A stretch of 64,000 nucleotides of DNA from Desulfovibrio sp. Huiquan2017 (lineage in GTDB: Bacteria > Desulfobacterota > Desulfovibrionia > Desulfovibrionales > Desulfovibrionaceae), in contig NZ_JAFMPN010000001.1 in the NCBI RefSeq assembly GCF_017351175.1, positions 62,001 to 126,000 of the forward strand, written 5' to 3'. Shown in pieces: positions 1 through 8,533 of the stretch; position 1 is the stretch's first letter, and each line of letters opens with the position of its first letter. Made by a program: the position numbers and the translations under genes. Under the pieces are notes generated by a model. The model made no database searches, had not been told where the DNA came from, and was given only the letters and a program-made list of their open reading frames with translations.

Positions 1-130
1 CCTGATGGTCACCGCCGAGGCCCAGCAGGAAAATATCATCGAGGCAGTGCAGGCCAAGGTGTCCAATTACATCGTCAAGCCGTTCACTCCCGAAACACTG
101 GGCCAGAAGATCGACAAAATCTTCAGCTAA
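1..130 (+). CDS. cheY: CheY-type response regulator, C-terminal end (partial)
   Basis: Only the last 42 codons are in the window; the 5' part lies to the left. The reading frame ends with a TAA at 128-130. The visible residues fit the end of a CheY receiver: MVTAEA holds the conserved Thr/Ala after beta-4, and NYIVKPF holds the conserved Lys-Pro after beta-5. There is no room for an output domain, so it is a single-domain regulator that would act on the flagellar switch. fliL starts 26 bp downstream on the same strand, which supports a chemotaxis/flagellar operon. The symbol is inferred from this context and from the fragment alone. Confidence 0.8.
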   Translation, partial: LMVTAEAQQENIIEAVQAKVSNYIVKPFTPETLGQKIDKIFS

Positions 131-156
131 ATGACGTTGCCAAATAGGCGTATGCC

Positions 157-861
157 ATGGTCTTGCTCGTCCCGGATGATGCCGATGATGTAACCGACGC
201 TCCCGCGGGACAGCGGAAAGCGGAGTTGGACGATGCCGCGGCGAGTCGGGCCACCCAGAAGGTCGATCTCGACCTCGACGATGCCCCATTCCTTGAAGAC
301 GAGGACGAAGAGGAGGAGATCGAGGCCACCGAGAGCGAAATCCCGTTCCCGACCGAGGACGACGCCAAGCCCAAGCCGGGCCTGGTCGCCCTGCTCAAGA
401 ACAAATTCGTTCTCATGGGGATGGGCGTCATCCTGATCCTGCTGGTCATCATCGCCATCCTCCTTTTGCGCGAACCCGAATCGCCACCTCCTCCGCCGCC
501 CGCGCCCGCCGAGGAAGCGGCTGCCCCGGAACCGGAACCAGCGGTCCCGGAAACGCCGCAGGTCCTCATCAAGTTGGATCCGTTCCTCATCGAACAACGG
601 GACGAATCAGGCAAGATCCGCTTCCTTGAGATCACTCTCCTCCTGTCCACCGAGGACGAGGGGCTGGCCAGGCAATTCAAACAGGAGACGTTTGCCGTAC
701 GCAACGCCCTGTACTACTATCTCAAGAATAAGGATCTCCAATTTCTGTCCGATGAGAAGAACAGCGAGAAGTTAAAAAATGAATTACTGGTCATCGTCAA
801 CCAGTACATGGGGTTTGGTCAGTTCGATACGTTGATGTTCGAACAATATCTTGTGAGGTGA
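157..861 (+). CDS. fliL: Flagellar basal-body-associated protein FliL
   Basis: A 234-residue inner-membrane protein that in characterised systems surrounds the stator next to the flagellar motor. It has a long acidic, low-complexity cytoplasmic N-terminus (residues 1-75, with an Asp/Glu run near 49-55). One transmembrane segment follows (about 84-104), then a Pro-rich linker (110-135), then a periplasmic FliL domain ending FDTLMFEQYLVR. Typical FliL proteins are nearer 150-180 residues; the extra length is the acidic tail and the linker. The ATG at 157 has a weak ribosome site, so the start is less certain than the frame. It sits between the cheY tail and three small genes that look co-transcribed. 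Confidence 0.88.
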   Translation: MVLLVPDDADDVTDAPAGQRKAELDDAAASRATQKVDLDLDDAPFLEDEDEEEEIEATESEIPFPTEDDAKPKPGLVALLKNKFVLMGMGVILILLVIIAILLLREPESPPPPPPAPAEEAAAPEPEPAVPETPQVLIKLDPFLIEQRDESGKIRFLEITLLLSTEDEGLARQFKQETFAVRNALYYYLKNKDLQFLSDEKNSEKLKNELLVIVNQYMGFGQFDTLMFEQYLVR

Positions 862-864
862 TCC

Positions 865-1191
865 ATGAGCTCCACGCCGTTGGACCTGCCCATACTCATT
901 TCCCAACTGCCCTTCGTGCAGAAGATCGCCCACGCGGAAAAGGCTACGCCCGAGATCAACCAACAACTCTTCGGTCCGTTGATCCAAGAACAGCTCCGTC
1001 AGCGCGAGGGCACGGTGCAGAAGGTCCAGGAGAACGCCGCCGCCGATCCCGTGGACCGCGACGGCCATAATGATCAGCGGCAGGAAGCCTCTTCCGAGCG
1101 CAAAGGATGCGCCCCCGAAGAGGAAGACCCGGATGCCGGGGCCTCCGACGGGTCCCCCTGGTCCGGCAACATCGTCAACGTCAAGATCTGA
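865..1191 (+). CDS. Hypothetical protein in flagellar operon
   Basis: A 108-residue protein starting 3 bp after the fliL stop, with a GAGGTG ribosome site overlapping the end of fliL. The N-terminal half is predicted helical. The C-terminal half is very charged and disordered-looking, rich in Asp, Glu, Gly and Arg. No signal peptide or membrane segment is seen and no family is recognised. The tight spacing to fliL and to the next gene suggests a flagellar accessory role, but this is inference from position only. Confidence 0.65.
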   Translation: MSSTPLDLPILISQLPFVQKIAHAEKATPEINQQLFGPLIQEQLRQREGTVQKVQENAAADPVDRDGHNDQRQEASSERKGCAPEEEDPDAGASDGSPWSGNIVNVKI

Positions 1192-1213
1192 CCATCAAGA
1201 GACAAGACCCATC

Positions 1214-1621
1214 ATGTCCAATATGCTCATCATTCTCTTCACCCTCAGCGAGGTCGTCTTGCTCGGCGTGGTTATTGTCTTCTTCCTCCGGCTGCGCAAA
1301 TCCGAGATCCTGCTGTCCGGCCTGCACGCCAAGCAGGAGGAGTTCATCAAACGCCTCCAATTCAATACCCAGCTCGAAAATGAACTGGTGGCCACCTTCG
1401 AACAGCGGCAGCAGGAACTGGTCGCCTTGAACACCCAACTCGAAAACAAGGCCACCGAACTCAGGAAGCTGGTCAGGCTCGCCAACGAATACGCCAAGTC
1501 TCCACAATTCATGCGTGAAATCATCATCCAAGGACACCGTTCCGGCAAGACCGCCACGCAACTCGCCAAGTCATCCGGCCTCGGGCTGGACGAAGTCGAA
1601 CTGATCATCGACCAATCCTAG
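1214..1621 (+). CDS. Membrane-anchored coiled-coil protein, DUF2802-like
   Basis: A 135-residue protein with one N-terminal transmembrane anchor (about residues 4-25). A Gln/Glu-rich coiled coil follows (about 30-90), then a small C-terminal helical region containing GKTATQLAKSSGLGLDEVEL, which reads like a helix-turn-helix. This layout resembles the DUF2802 proteins found near flagellar genes. An upstream in-frame ATG at 1070 exists but would overlap the preceding gene extensively; the ATG at 1214 directly precedes the membrane anchor and is preferred. Function is unknown; the neighbours suggest a motility role. Confidence 0.7.
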   Translation: MSNMLIILFTLSEVVLLGVVIVFFLRLRKSEILLSGLHAKQEEFIKRLQFNTQLENELVATFEQRQQELVALNTQLENKATELRKLVRLANEYAKSPQFMREIIIQGHRSGKTATQLAKSSGLGLDEVELIIDQS

Positions 1622-1630
1622 GGCACCGCC

Positions 1631-2458
1631 ATGCGCATCTCCGGTTCCGGCACAGGCGGTTTTTCCTTCGACGGCGACAGTCGGTCCGACCGATTCCGCA
1701 ACCGGCACCGGCCCGGTCAAAAAGTCCGGGGTGTGCTGCTCAAGAACCTTCCGGACTCCATGGCCTGGGTAGACATCGACGGCGAACGGCTTCTGGCCCA
1801 GCTCGAAACCGCCCACGCCGAAGGCAGCCGCCTGCTTTTCCTCATCCAGCAACTTGTGCCGCACATTGTCCTCAAGGAGCTGACCGGCGGAGGGCAAGGG
1901 CGCACCGCCACCACCCTGTCCAGGGTCGGCGATTTCGATTCCGCGCGTACCCTCTTCGAGAACCGCTTTCGCCCGGCGCTCAAGCAGGCCGGTCTTTTCG
2001 GACGCCCCCTATCCCTGCCGGCCTTCCTCGCCCTGCTGGCCGCCTCGCCGCCGCTCCTCGCCGCCTACCAGGACGCGGCCAACTGCGCCTGCCCGCTATC
2101 CCGAGCCCTGCAAGACGCGAACAAGGGTATTCTCGTCTATCAACCATGGCTCTCGCCCGCAGCATTGCGCCAGGCCACCATCATCCGCCGCGCCCAAGAG
2201 GCCTCCCGGCTCACTGAAACCGTGGTGGAATTCGATCACGCGCGCATGGGACTGACCCGCGTCCAATTCCTGCGCAAAGCGGACGCCCTGTCCTGCCGCG
2301 TGCAATTGCAACACCCCGAACACGCCAGCGACCTCTCGCGCTACCTCGATAGCCACTCGCACCCCGAAACAACTCTGCAGGTCCAGTTCCTCGGCGTTAC
2401 CAAACTCCCCCGGGCCAGCCACAGCGGTCTTCTCCCCGAACTGCTTTTCAAACAATAG
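1631..2458 (+). CDS. Hypothetical protein, possibly FliK-like C-terminus
   Basis: A 275-residue protein starting 9 bp after the preceding stop, the last gene of the flagellar run. The C-terminal 80 residues (a stretch containing HARMGLTRVQFLRK, then beta-rich sequence) resemble the C-terminal domain of FliK hook-length control proteins, in which a Met/Leu-Gly turn is followed by alternating beta strands. No transmembrane segment is evident. FliK homology is a suggestion from pattern and context, not a firm call. A small hairpin at 2462-2483 follows the stop but lacks a T-run. Confidence 0.6.
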   Translation: MRISGSGTGGFSFDGDSRSDRFRNRHRPGQKVRGVLLKNLPDSMAWVDIDGERLLAQLETAHAEGSRLLFLIQQLVPHIVLKELTGGGQGRTATTLSRVGDFDSARTLFENRFRPALKQAGLFGRPLSLPAFLALLAASPPLLAAYQDAANCACPLSRALQDANKGILVYQPWLSPAALRQATIIRRAQEASRLTETVVEFDHARMGLTRVQFLRKADALSCRVQLQHPEHASDLSRYLDSHSHPETTLQVQFLGVTKLPRASHSGLLPELLFKQ

Positions 2459-2658
2459 AAACGCCTCCGACATCCGGGAGGCGACAAAAAGACGCGCCGC
2501 ATCTGCCTGCGCACATACGGATAACCGCATGGCGAGGCAGGCCGCGCCGAAGTCGTAAAAATACCCCGCCGGAGGCTAAATTTCCCAGCTCTCGCCGCGA
2601 AGCAATTCGCAACGACGCATGGCTCTTTTGGGAAGGCTCTGGGATAGGCCCACCAAAA

Positions 2659-3367
2659 GGGGCTGTACCAGATAATCAGCCCATATGCTTCTTAACCAAC
2701 TGTTTCAGTTGTTTAAACTGAGTTTGTGGATTGCTGGTATTAAAACGCCATTCACATTCCTTCAAAAAAAGGGGGAAATGTTTGGTCGGGATACCGTTAA
2801 ACTTCCTCATATGACGCTTGGCCTGGTTCCAAAAATTCTCGATTCCGTTGATGTGGTTCTGCTTGTCAGCAAACAACTTCGAGTGGTTGATCCTGAAATG
2901 TTTGAATTCAGAAATATCCAGAACATTGTAGCTGTAAAGAGCATCTGAGTACACGATACTGTCTGGCCGCACCTTCTTCTGAATGATTGGCAACAGCGTT
3001 TTACTTTTGGCGTCAGGAATTACTTGCGTGTAGACCTTTCCGCCTCGCTTAAGGATTCCAAAAACAGGCACCTTGCCTGCGGCCCCTCGGCCTCGTTTAC
3101 CCTTCCGTTTCCCTCCGAAGTAGCTTTCATCGACTTCAAATTCGCCGAAGTCCATCTCTTCACAGGCCTCTTCTTCGGCTATGATTTTTCGGAGACGGTG
3201 AAAATAGAAAGCGGCTGTTTTGACGGTCACTCCGACCAGATCGGCAGCACAGCGGGCTGTGGTCCCTGCCACGAAATGCTCGATCAAACGGAGCTGCTTA
3301 CTCTGACTCAAACGACTTTTCCGCATTGCCATACCGATACCTCAGAGGAGTTATCTGGTACAGCCCC
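2659..3367 (-). mobile_element. IS1595-family insertion sequence, complete
   Basis: A 709-bp element bounded by perfect 17-bp terminal inverted repeats, 2659-2675 (GGGGCTGTACCAGATAA) and its reverse complement at 3351-3367. The flanking octamers are CACCAAAA (2651-2658) and CACAAAAA (3368-3375), identical at 7 of 8 positions. This fits the 8-bp target duplication of the IS1595 family. One transposase gene fills the element. The insertion point is beside the terminator downstream of lpxC, so no gene appears disrupted. The intact ends and frame suggest a fairly recent insertion. Confidence 0.9.
2676..3332 (-). CDS. IS1595-family transposase (ISXO2-like DDE domain)
   Basis: A 218-residue transposase starting MAMRKSRLSQ. 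An N-terminal helix-turn-helix region (about 10-50) precedes an ISXO2-type DDE catalytic domain. The motif EVDESYFGGKRKGKRGRG carries the first acidic residue and the basic patch, IVYSDALYSYN the second Asp, and NHINGIENFWNQAKRHMRKF the catalytic region near the C-terminus. The lower G+C content and codon use differ from the neighbouring genes, consistent with transfer. The length is typical for compact IS1595 members and the frame is intact, so it may be active. Confidence 0.93.
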   Translation of the reverse strand: MAMRKSRLSQSKQLRLIEHFVAGTTARCAADLVGVTVKTAAFYFHRLRKIIAEEEACEEMDFGEFEVDESYFGGKRKGKRGRGAAGKVPVFGILKRGGKVYTQVIPDAKSKTLLPIIQKKVRPDSIVYSDALYSYNVLDISEFKHFRINHSKLFADKQNHINGIENFWNQAKRHMRKFNGIPTKHFPLFLKECEWRFNTSNPQTQFKQLKQLVKKHMG

Positions 3368-3370
3368 CAC

Positions 3371-3399
3371 AAAAAAGCCCGCCTTTCGGCGGGCTTTTT
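3371..3399 (-). terminator. Bidirectional intrinsic terminator downstream of lpxC
   Basis: A 7-bp GC stem (3377-3383 GCCCGCC with 3388-3394 GGCGGGC) has a TTTC loop. It is flanked by six A on the left and five T on the right, so it can end transcripts from either strand. It follows the lpxC stop on the minus strand, and the insertion sequence lies immediately beyond it. Confidence 0.85.
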
Positions 3400-3418
3400 C
3401 AACTAGTGAAGGGATTGC

Positions 3419-4336
3419 CTAGGCCACGGCGGGAGCCGGACGGAGTTGTTCGCGGGCCGGAGCTTCCTCGACCGCGGGGATGACTTCCAGCTTTTCCTCC
3501 AGATAGAGGTCCCGGTTCTCGTCCAGGTGCCGGAGGAAAGCGTTGTTCAGGGCATGACCCGAAGCGAAGACCTCGAAATGCCCCTGAAGGCGCGCGCCGA
3601 AGGTGGCGATGTCGCCGACGAAATCCAACATCTTGTGACGCACGAACTCGTCGTCGAAACGCAGCCCCTCGGCATTGAGGATATTGTATTCGTCCAGAAC
3701 AACCGCATTGTCCAAGGTGCCGCCCAAAGCCAAGCCGTTGGCATGCAGGTAATCGACTTCCTTGAGAAAACCGAAGGTACGGGCCTTGGCGAGATGCTGG
3801 GTGAAATTCTCGGGAGTGATCTCCAGGGACATCTCCTGGCGACCGATGAGCGGGTGCGCGAACTCGATGGTGTAGTCCAGACGCAGACCGTCATAGGGGC
3901 GGGCCTTGATGTATTTGCCGTCCTGCTCGAACTCCATGGCCTTCTTGACGGCCATGATTTTGCGGGGCTTGTTCAGCTTGCGGACGCCCGCCTGCTTGAG
4001 CAGATAGACGAAAGAGGCGGCGCTGCCGTCCATGATGGGCACTTCCTTGCCCGTGACTTCGATGTGGATGTTGTCGATGCCCATGCCGTTGATGGAGGCC
4101 AGCAGATGCTCGACGGTGGCCACGGTCTCATGGCCGTCTCCCAGCACCGTGGCCAGGCTGGTCTCCACGACCAGGGACGGGGCGGGAGTCAGGAAGGTGG
4201 ACCCGGATCCGTCGCGTAGGGAAAACAGGATGCCGGTGTCTTCCGCTGCGGGCCTAAGGACCAAATCCACCTGCTTGCCGCTGTGGAGCCCGATCCCGGT
4301 GCAACGTACTGATCTATGTATAGTTGTCTGAGACAT
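3419..4336 (-). CDS. lpxC: UDP-3-O-acyl-N-acetylglucosamine deacetylase
   Basis: A 305-residue zinc enzyme that performs the committed step of lipid A synthesis, removing acetate from UDP-3-O-acyl-GlcNAc in the cytosol. The start MSQTTIHRSVRCTGIGLHSG is typical. VEHLLASINGMGIDN carries the first zinc His. HKMLDFVGD near residue 234 carries the second His and the zinc Asp. GHALNN near 262 carries the catalytic His. The length equals the usual family size. The ribosome site GGAGGAATA sits just upstream. It is the last gene of the minus-strand run after prmC, separated by 182 bp of AT-rich sequence that may carry its own promoter. Confidence 0.97.
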   Translation of the reverse strand: MSQTTIHRSVRCTGIGLHSGKQVDLVLRPAAEDTGILFSLRDGSGSTFLTPAPSLVVETSLATVLGDGHETVATVEHLLASINGMGIDNIHIEVTGKEVPIMDGSAASFVYLLKQAGVRKLNKPRKIMAVKKAMEFEQDGKYIKARPYDGLRLDYTIEFAHPLIGRQEMSLEITPENFTQHLAKARTFGFLKEVDYLHANGLALGGTLDNAVVLDEYNILNAEGLRFDDEFVRHKMLDFVGDIATFGARLQGHFEVFASGHALNNAFLRHLDENRDLYLEEKLEVIPAVEEAPAREQLRPAPAVA

Positions 4337-4518
4337 TATTCCTCCGGTTGATTAACCAATCATCCTTTTAGCAAGAACGATGCCAGAGGTTAGAATTAGT
4401 GTAATTCATTATTTTACTTGATTTTTTTGACGATCCGCTCATCCAAACATGTGTTGCATTACAGCAAATCTTTGTTTTTTTACAACAAGAAGCGGCTGGA
4501 GGTGTTGCATTTCTACGA

Positions 4519-5370
4519 TTATTTTTTCCGCGCAACGACCACACGGTCCCGTCCGGCGAGGTCTTTTTCCACGCCAACCTCTTCGAATAACGGCCGTTTA
4601 TCAATAATGATATTTATTACTGTCTGACCCTGCCCACAGCCAATTTCCATAAGCAGCCATCCCCTCGGATTGAGCATGGCGGCCACCCCAGGGAGCATGG
4701 CCCGGATGTGATCAAGCCCATCCGCGCCGCTGACCAGCGCGCCGGTGGGTTCGAAGCCGGTGACTTCATGGCTGGCGGCCTCAAATTCGGCTTCGGTGAC
4801 GTACGGAGGATTGGAAACCACCAGGTCGAACGCCCCTTCCACGGTCTCCACGGTGAAGTCGGCCTGAAGAAAGTCGAGCCTATCGGCTACATTGTGCGCT
4901 TCTGCATTGGCACGGGCCACATCCAGAGCATCGGCGCTGATGTCCACCGCCACCCCTCTGGCCTCGGGGAAGAGCGTGGTGAGGGTCACGGCCAGAATGC
5001 CGGAACCGGTGCCGAGGTCAGCAAACCGAAACGCCTGTTTCTTGGTGAACCGCGCCTCCACGCCCTCGACGATGTGTTCGGTTTCGGGCCGGGGAATGAG
5101 CACGGCGGGCGAAACGACGAAATCGAGCCCGTAGAATTCCCGGCTGCCCAGGATATAGGCCACGGGCTCGCCCGCTGCTCGGCGCGCGATCAAGGCCTCT
5201 ACGGCGGCCAACTCCGCCCCTGTAAGTACCCTGCCCCGCTCAAGGTTCAGGGCCAGGCGTGAGCAGCCCAGGGCATGGGCAGCCAGGAGCTCGGCGCTTA
5301 AACGCGGCGAGTCCACGCCGGACAGGCGGGACTCGCACGCTTTCAGCACATCCTGAATGTTTCGGGACAC
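4519..5370 (-). CDS. prmC: Release factor glutamine methyltransferase
   Basis: A 283-residue SAM-dependent enzyme (PrmC/HemK) that N5-methylates the Gln of the GGQ motif in release factors RF1 and RF2. The N-terminal helical substrate-binding domain spans about 1-80. The Rossmann fold holds the SAM loop FADLGTGSGILAVTL (about 117-131), and the catalytic signature SNPPYV lies near residue 185. It starts 22 bp after the stop of prfA, its own substrate, on the same strand, the usual coupling of these two genes. Confidence 0.96.
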   Translation of the reverse strand: MSRNIQDVLKACESRLSGVDSPRLSAELLAAHALGCSRLALNLERGRVLTGAELAAVEALIARRAAGEPVAYILGSREFYGLDFVVSPAVLIPRPETEHIVEGVEARFTKKQAFRFADLGTGSGILAVTLTTLFPEARGVAVDISADALDVARANAEAHNVADRLDFLQADFTVETVEGAFDLVVSNPPYVTEAEFEAASHEVTGFEPTGALVSGADGLDHIRAMLPGVAAMLNPRGWLLMEIGCGQGQTVINIIIDKRPLFEEVGVEKDLAGRDRVVVARKK

Positions 5371-5392
5371 CGGAGCTCCTCGCCGGGAACGA

Positions 5393-6460
5393 CTAGTCGC
5401 CCTGCCGCTTGAGGGCTTCGGCCTGGAAATAACTGATCAAGGCATCGGTCAAGTCCTGCAACTCGCCCTCCATAATCTGGGGGAGTTTGTGCAAGGTCAG
5501 GTTGATGCGGTGGTCGGACACGCGGCCCTGGGGGTAGTTGTAGGTGCGAATGCGCTCGGACCTGTCGCCGGACCCCACCTGGCTGCGCCGGGTGGCCTCT
5601 TCCTCGGCCTTGGCTTTGTCCTGCTCGAGCTGGAGCAGACGGGAACGCAGGACCTTCAACGCCTTGGCCTTGTTCTTGTGTTGGGACTTTTCGTCCTGGC
5701 AGATGACCACCAGGCCGGACGGAATGTGGGTCACGCGAATAGCCGAGTCCGTAGTGTTGACCGACTGGCCGCCGGGACCGGAGGAGCGGAACACATCCAC
5801 GCGCAGGTCCTCGGGACGAAGTTCCACGTCCACTTCTTCGGCCTCGGGCATAATGGCCACGGTCACGGCGGACGTATGGATGCGTCCCTGGGACTCGGTG
5901 GCCGGGACGCGCTGCACCCGGTGCGTTCCGGACTCGTACTTGAGCTTGCTGTAGACCTTGTCGCCGGAGATGGAGGCGATAACTTCCTTGTAGCCGCCGG
6001 AACCGGTGTGGTTGGCGCTCATCTCCTCGACTTTCCAATGATTGATCTCGGCGTACCGGGTGTACATGCGGTACAGATCGGCCGCGAACAAGGCCGCTTC
6101 ATCGCCACCGGTGCCCGCCCGGATTTCCAGGATGATGTTCTTTTCATCCATGGGGTCCTTGGGCAGCAGCAGAACCTTGAGCTCGTCCTCAAGCGCGGGC
6201 AGTTGGCCTTCAAGGTCGTCGATTTCGGCCTTGGCCATCTCCCGAATCTCGGGATCGGCGTCGTTCATCATCTCGTGGTTGTCTTCCAGATCCCGCGAAA
6301 GCTGCTTGTACTTGCGAAAGACCTCGACCACCTCGCCCAGGTCGGCGTGGGCCTTGGAGACCTTCTTGTACCGCTCCTGGTCGTTGAAAATATCGGGCTG
6401 GGCAAGCTCCTGCTCCAACTCGATGTATTTTTCCTCAATTTCTTCTAGCTTGCCAAACAT
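5393..6460 (-). CDS. prfA: Peptide chain release factor 1
   Basis: A 355-residue class I release factor that reads UAA and UAG stop codons and triggers peptide release. The GGQ catalytic loop is visible as [15 protein letters not shown] near residue 228, followed by [20 protein letters not shown], typical of RF1. The length matches the family. It starts 3 bp after the stop of the DUF1385 gene and is followed by prmC, which methylates it, so the three are probably one transcript. Confidence 0.97.
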   Translation of the reverse strand: MFGKLEEIEEKYIELEQELAQPDIFNDQERYKKVSKAHADLGEVVEVFRKYKQLSRDLEDNHEMMNDADPEIREMAKAEIDDLEGQLPALEDELKVLLLPKDPMDEKNIILEIRAGTGGDEAALFAADLYRMYTRYAEINHWKVEEMSANHTGSGGYKEVIASISGDKVYSKLKYESGTHRVQRVPATESQGRIHTSAVTVAIMPEAEEVDVELRPEDLRVDVFRSSGPGGQSVNTTDSAIRVTHIPSGLVVICQDEKSQHKNKAKALKVLRSRLLQLEQDKAKAEEEATRRSQVGSGDRSERIRTYNYPQGRVSDHRINLTLHKLPQIMEGELQDLTDALISYFQAEALKRQGD

Positions 6461-6463
6461 GGT

Positions 6464-7390
6464 CTAGCACTCCTCGGCGTTGACGGCGCAGCGCAGGGCG
6501 GCGATGGCCACCTCAAGCTGGCTGTCGTCGGGTTCCTTGGTGGTCAGCAACTGCATCATCAGCCCGGGCCAGCACATCAGTTTGCACAGGCCGTTCTTGC
6601 TGTATTTACCGGCAAATTTGATCATCTCATAGGCCACACAACTGACCGGAATCATAAGGAAAAGCTTCATGCCGACGATGTACAGATGTTTGACCATGAA
6701 ATGTTCCGGCGAATAAAACGTCAGCAGCCAGGGCACAAGCACGGCATAGAGCAGAATGGACACGGCCAGGACGAAAAGCAGGAAGGCTGTGCCGCAGCGC
6801 GGATGCAACCGGCTGTAGAAACGGCTGGACGCCGGAGAAAGCTCCTTGCCCTCTTCCCAAGTCCAGATGATCTTGTGTTCGGCCCCGTGATACTCGAAGA
6901 CCCGCCGGATGTCCGGGATATAAGAAATGGCCAGGATGTAGCCCACGAAGACGACCATCTTGATCAACCCGTCCCAGGCGTGGAAGCTCAGGGAATCCAC
7001 ATCGCCGCCCAAGCCGAGCATCTCCATGCCCACGGACAGGAAATGCGGCAGGACCACAAACAGGCCGAGGGCCGCGCCGAGCGCCAGAACCATGGTCAGA
7101 ACGAGGTGCCAAGTGGTCAGTTCCCCGTCTTCTTCCTCGGTGTCCTCGGCAGCCTGCATGGCTGAATAGTTGAGGGCCTTGATGCCGTTGACCATGGTTT
7201 CCATGAGCACCGGAAAGCCGCGCAGGAAGGGTTTCTTGAGCAAGGGATGTCTGATCAGGGTGAACCATGGCCGGACATCGGTGACGATCTCGCCGTCCGC
7301 CTTGCGGATAGCGATGGCGAGCTTGTCCTGGGCGCGCATCATCACGCCCTCGATCACCGCCTGGCCGCCCACGGCCTGGGGTGCGGCCAT
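6464..7390 (-). CDS. DUF1385 (YqhQ-like) membrane protein
   Basis: A 308-residue predicted inner-membrane protein of the DUF1385/YqhQ family, whose function is unknown. The start chosen is MAAPQAVGGQAVIEGVMMR, because this conserved N-terminus defines the family and a GAGGAA ribosome site lies about 8 bp upstream. A longer in-frame reading back to 7540 adds a non-conserved, Arg-rich stretch. The family motif RVFEYHGAEHK lies in the middle, and there are about four to five hydrophobic segments. The gene is placed between rpmE and prfA, the arrangement often seen in other bacteria. Confidence 0.9.
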   Translation of the reverse strand: MAAPQAVGGQAVIEGVMMRAQDKLAIAIRKADGEIVTDVRPWFTLIRHPLLKKPFLRGFPVLMETMVNGIKALNYSAMQAAEDTEEEDGELTTWHLVLTMVLALGAALGLFVVLPHFLSVGMEMLGLGGDVDSLSFHAWDGLIKMVVFVGYILAISYIPDIRRVFEYHGAEHKIIWTWEEGKELSPASSRFYSRLHPRCGTAFLLFVLAVSILLYAVLVPWLLTFYSPEHFMVKHLYIVGMKLFLMIPVSCVAYEMIKFAGKYSKNGLCKLMCWPGLMMQLLTTKEPDDSQLEVAIAALRCAVNAEEC

Positions 7391-7585
7391 CGTCAGAATT
7401 CCTCGCAGTCTCAAGCAGATACCCTCCGGTATAAGGAAACATCCCCGGGCGGCACGCGCCATGTCCCGTGTGCGGAGAATCATGGATTCCCCGCCGATTG
7501 TAAAGCGCCGGATAAAACAATATGCCTCCGAAGGGTACACGACCCCAACGAAGGCATATGGTCTCGGCTTTCGCCGAAAAAACAG

Positions 7586-7813
7586 CTACTTGGATTTGGC
7601 GGCCAAGGTGTTCAGATCGCCGTACTTCTTGCGGAAGCGGTCAATGCGGCCGGCGGTGTCCACAAAGCGCTGCTTGCCGGTGTAGAAGGGATGGCAGTTG
7701 GCGCAGATTTCCACCTCGAACGCCTCACCCTTGGTGGTCAGCAGCTCGGCCTCGTATCCGCAGTGACAACGGACTTTAGCCTTGTAAGTCTTGGGATGAA
7801 TATCGTTTTTCAT
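7586..7813 (-). CDS. rpmE: 50S ribosomal protein L31 (zinc-binding type)
   Basis: A 75-residue large-subunit ribosomal protein starting [19 protein letters not shown]. Four cysteines, C16, C18, C37 and C40, form the zinc site of the C+ type; [20 protein letters not shown] is the diagnostic centre. An AGGAGATAGTC ribosome site precedes the ATG. It leads the rpmE - DUF1385 - prfA - prmC - lpxC run. Retention of the cysteines suggests the zinc-replete form rather than the zinc-independent paralogue. Confidence 0.97.
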   Translation of the reverse strand: MKNDIHPKTYKAKVRCHCGYEAELLTTKGEAFEVEICANCHPFYTGKQRFVDTAGRIDRFRKKYGDLNTLAAKSK

Positions 7814-7850
7814 GACTATCTCCTGTCATTCTTTTTGCCTGGAACTCGGT

Positions 7851-7879
7851 CTTATACGCACTGCCCCCCTGCTTGGCAA
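7851..7879 (-). promoter_or_regulatory. Predicted sigma-70 promoter for rpmE
   Basis: Read on the minus strand: TTGCCA, a 17-bp spacer, then TATAAG, ending about 37 bp before the rpmE ATG. The hexamers match the consensus at 4 of 6 and 5 of 6 positions with ideal spacing. It was found by eye and is not tested. Confidence 0.65.
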
Positions 7880-7950
7880 GGGAAATCTCCGGAATTTACC
7901 CGGTTATTCTTCGTGCGCCGAATTGCCGACAACCGCGCCCGCCAAGGCGC

Positions 7951-7983
7951 AAAAAAGGCGGGGGCCGAAGCTCCCGCCTTTGT
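7951..7983 (-). terminator. Intrinsic terminator of dsrC
   Basis: On the minus strand a GC-rich stem GGCGGGAGC/GCCCCCGCC with a TTCG loop is followed by TTTTTT. It lies about 20-50 bp after the dsrC stop. The UUCG tetraloop gives extra stability. It separates dsrC from rpmE. Confidence 0.88.
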
Positions 7984-8003
7984 CAGTCGAGTTCGGTCGA
8001 GAA

Positions 8004-8321
8004 CTAGACGCAGCCGGTGGGCTTGGGCAGGCCAGCCATCTTACAGGCTCCCTTGCCGGGTCCGGACGGGAACAGCTCGTAGATCTGCTTCAGCTTGAAG
8101 CCGGTGACCTTGGAGAGGATACGGACCATCGGAGCGATGCCGTTCTTCTTGTAGTAATCCTGCAGGAAGTCGATGACCTTCTGGTGATCCTCGGAGATCT
8201 CCTTGATGCCCTCGGATTCCTTCACGTATTCGACCCAGACAGGGGTCCAGTCTTCAAATTTCTGCAGGAAGCCGTCTTCGTCAACTTCGAAAGAAGAGCC
8301 CTGGAATTCAACAACAGCCAT
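8004..8321 (-). CDS. dsrC: DsrC, sulfite reductase-associated sulfur carrier
   Basis: A 105-residue cytoplasmic protein. DsrC carries sulfur as a trisulfide between its two C-terminal cysteines during dissimilatory sulfite reduction, linking DsrAB to the membrane complex DsrMKJOP. Both redox cysteines are present, C93 and C104, ten residues apart on the flexible arm ending PKPTGCV. This separates true DsrC from single-Cys TusE paralogues. The GGAGGATACA ribosome site is strong. The gene has its own predicted promoter (8449-8477) and terminator, as expected for a highly expressed gene unlinked from dsrAB. It is firm evidence for a sulfur-respiring organism. Confidence 0.98.
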   Translation of the reverse strand: MAVVEFQGSSFEVDEDGFLQKFEDWTPVWVEYVKESEGIKEISEDHQKVIDFLQDYYKKNGIAPMVRILSKVTGFKLKQIYELFPSGPGKGACKMAGLPKPTGCV

Positions 8322-8448
8322 TGTATCCTCCTAAGTGGATGTTTGTCTTGCTGTGGCCCCGAGCAATTCCCGGAGCGACCATATCCGTTTAAACAGCGAT
8401 CCGCTGCTTAGCTGCGATCAAAAAGACTCGGTGTAAAACCGTGGAGGG

Positions 8449-8477
8449 ACATTACGTCGCCTCCCTAACCTTGTCAA
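8449..8477 (-). promoter_or_regulatory. Predicted sigma-70 promoter for dsrC
   Basis: On the minus strand TTGACA, a 17-bp spacer and TAATGT lie about 130 bp before the dsrC ATG. The -35 box is a perfect consensus. The leader would be long, roughly 120 nt, leaving room for RNA-level control, though no known riboswitch is recognised. The spacer and -10 region contain an imperfect inverted repeat (GGGAGG...CCCTCC) that could be an operator; this is speculative. Confidence 0.7.
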
Positions 8478-8533
8478 GTACTCGACACATTTCAACAGAA
8501 CAAAAAGCAACCCGGGGAAACGTCCATAACGGA

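Noticed and set aside
2462-2483. Hairpin CGCCTCC/GGAGGCG after the last flagellar gene
   Set aside because: No T-run follows, so it does not qualify as an intrinsic terminator; kept only as a note.
7541-7585. Hairpin near the rpmE 3' end with neighbouring poly-A/T
   Set aside because: On the rpmE strand the T-run comes before the stem, so it is in the wrong order for a terminator.
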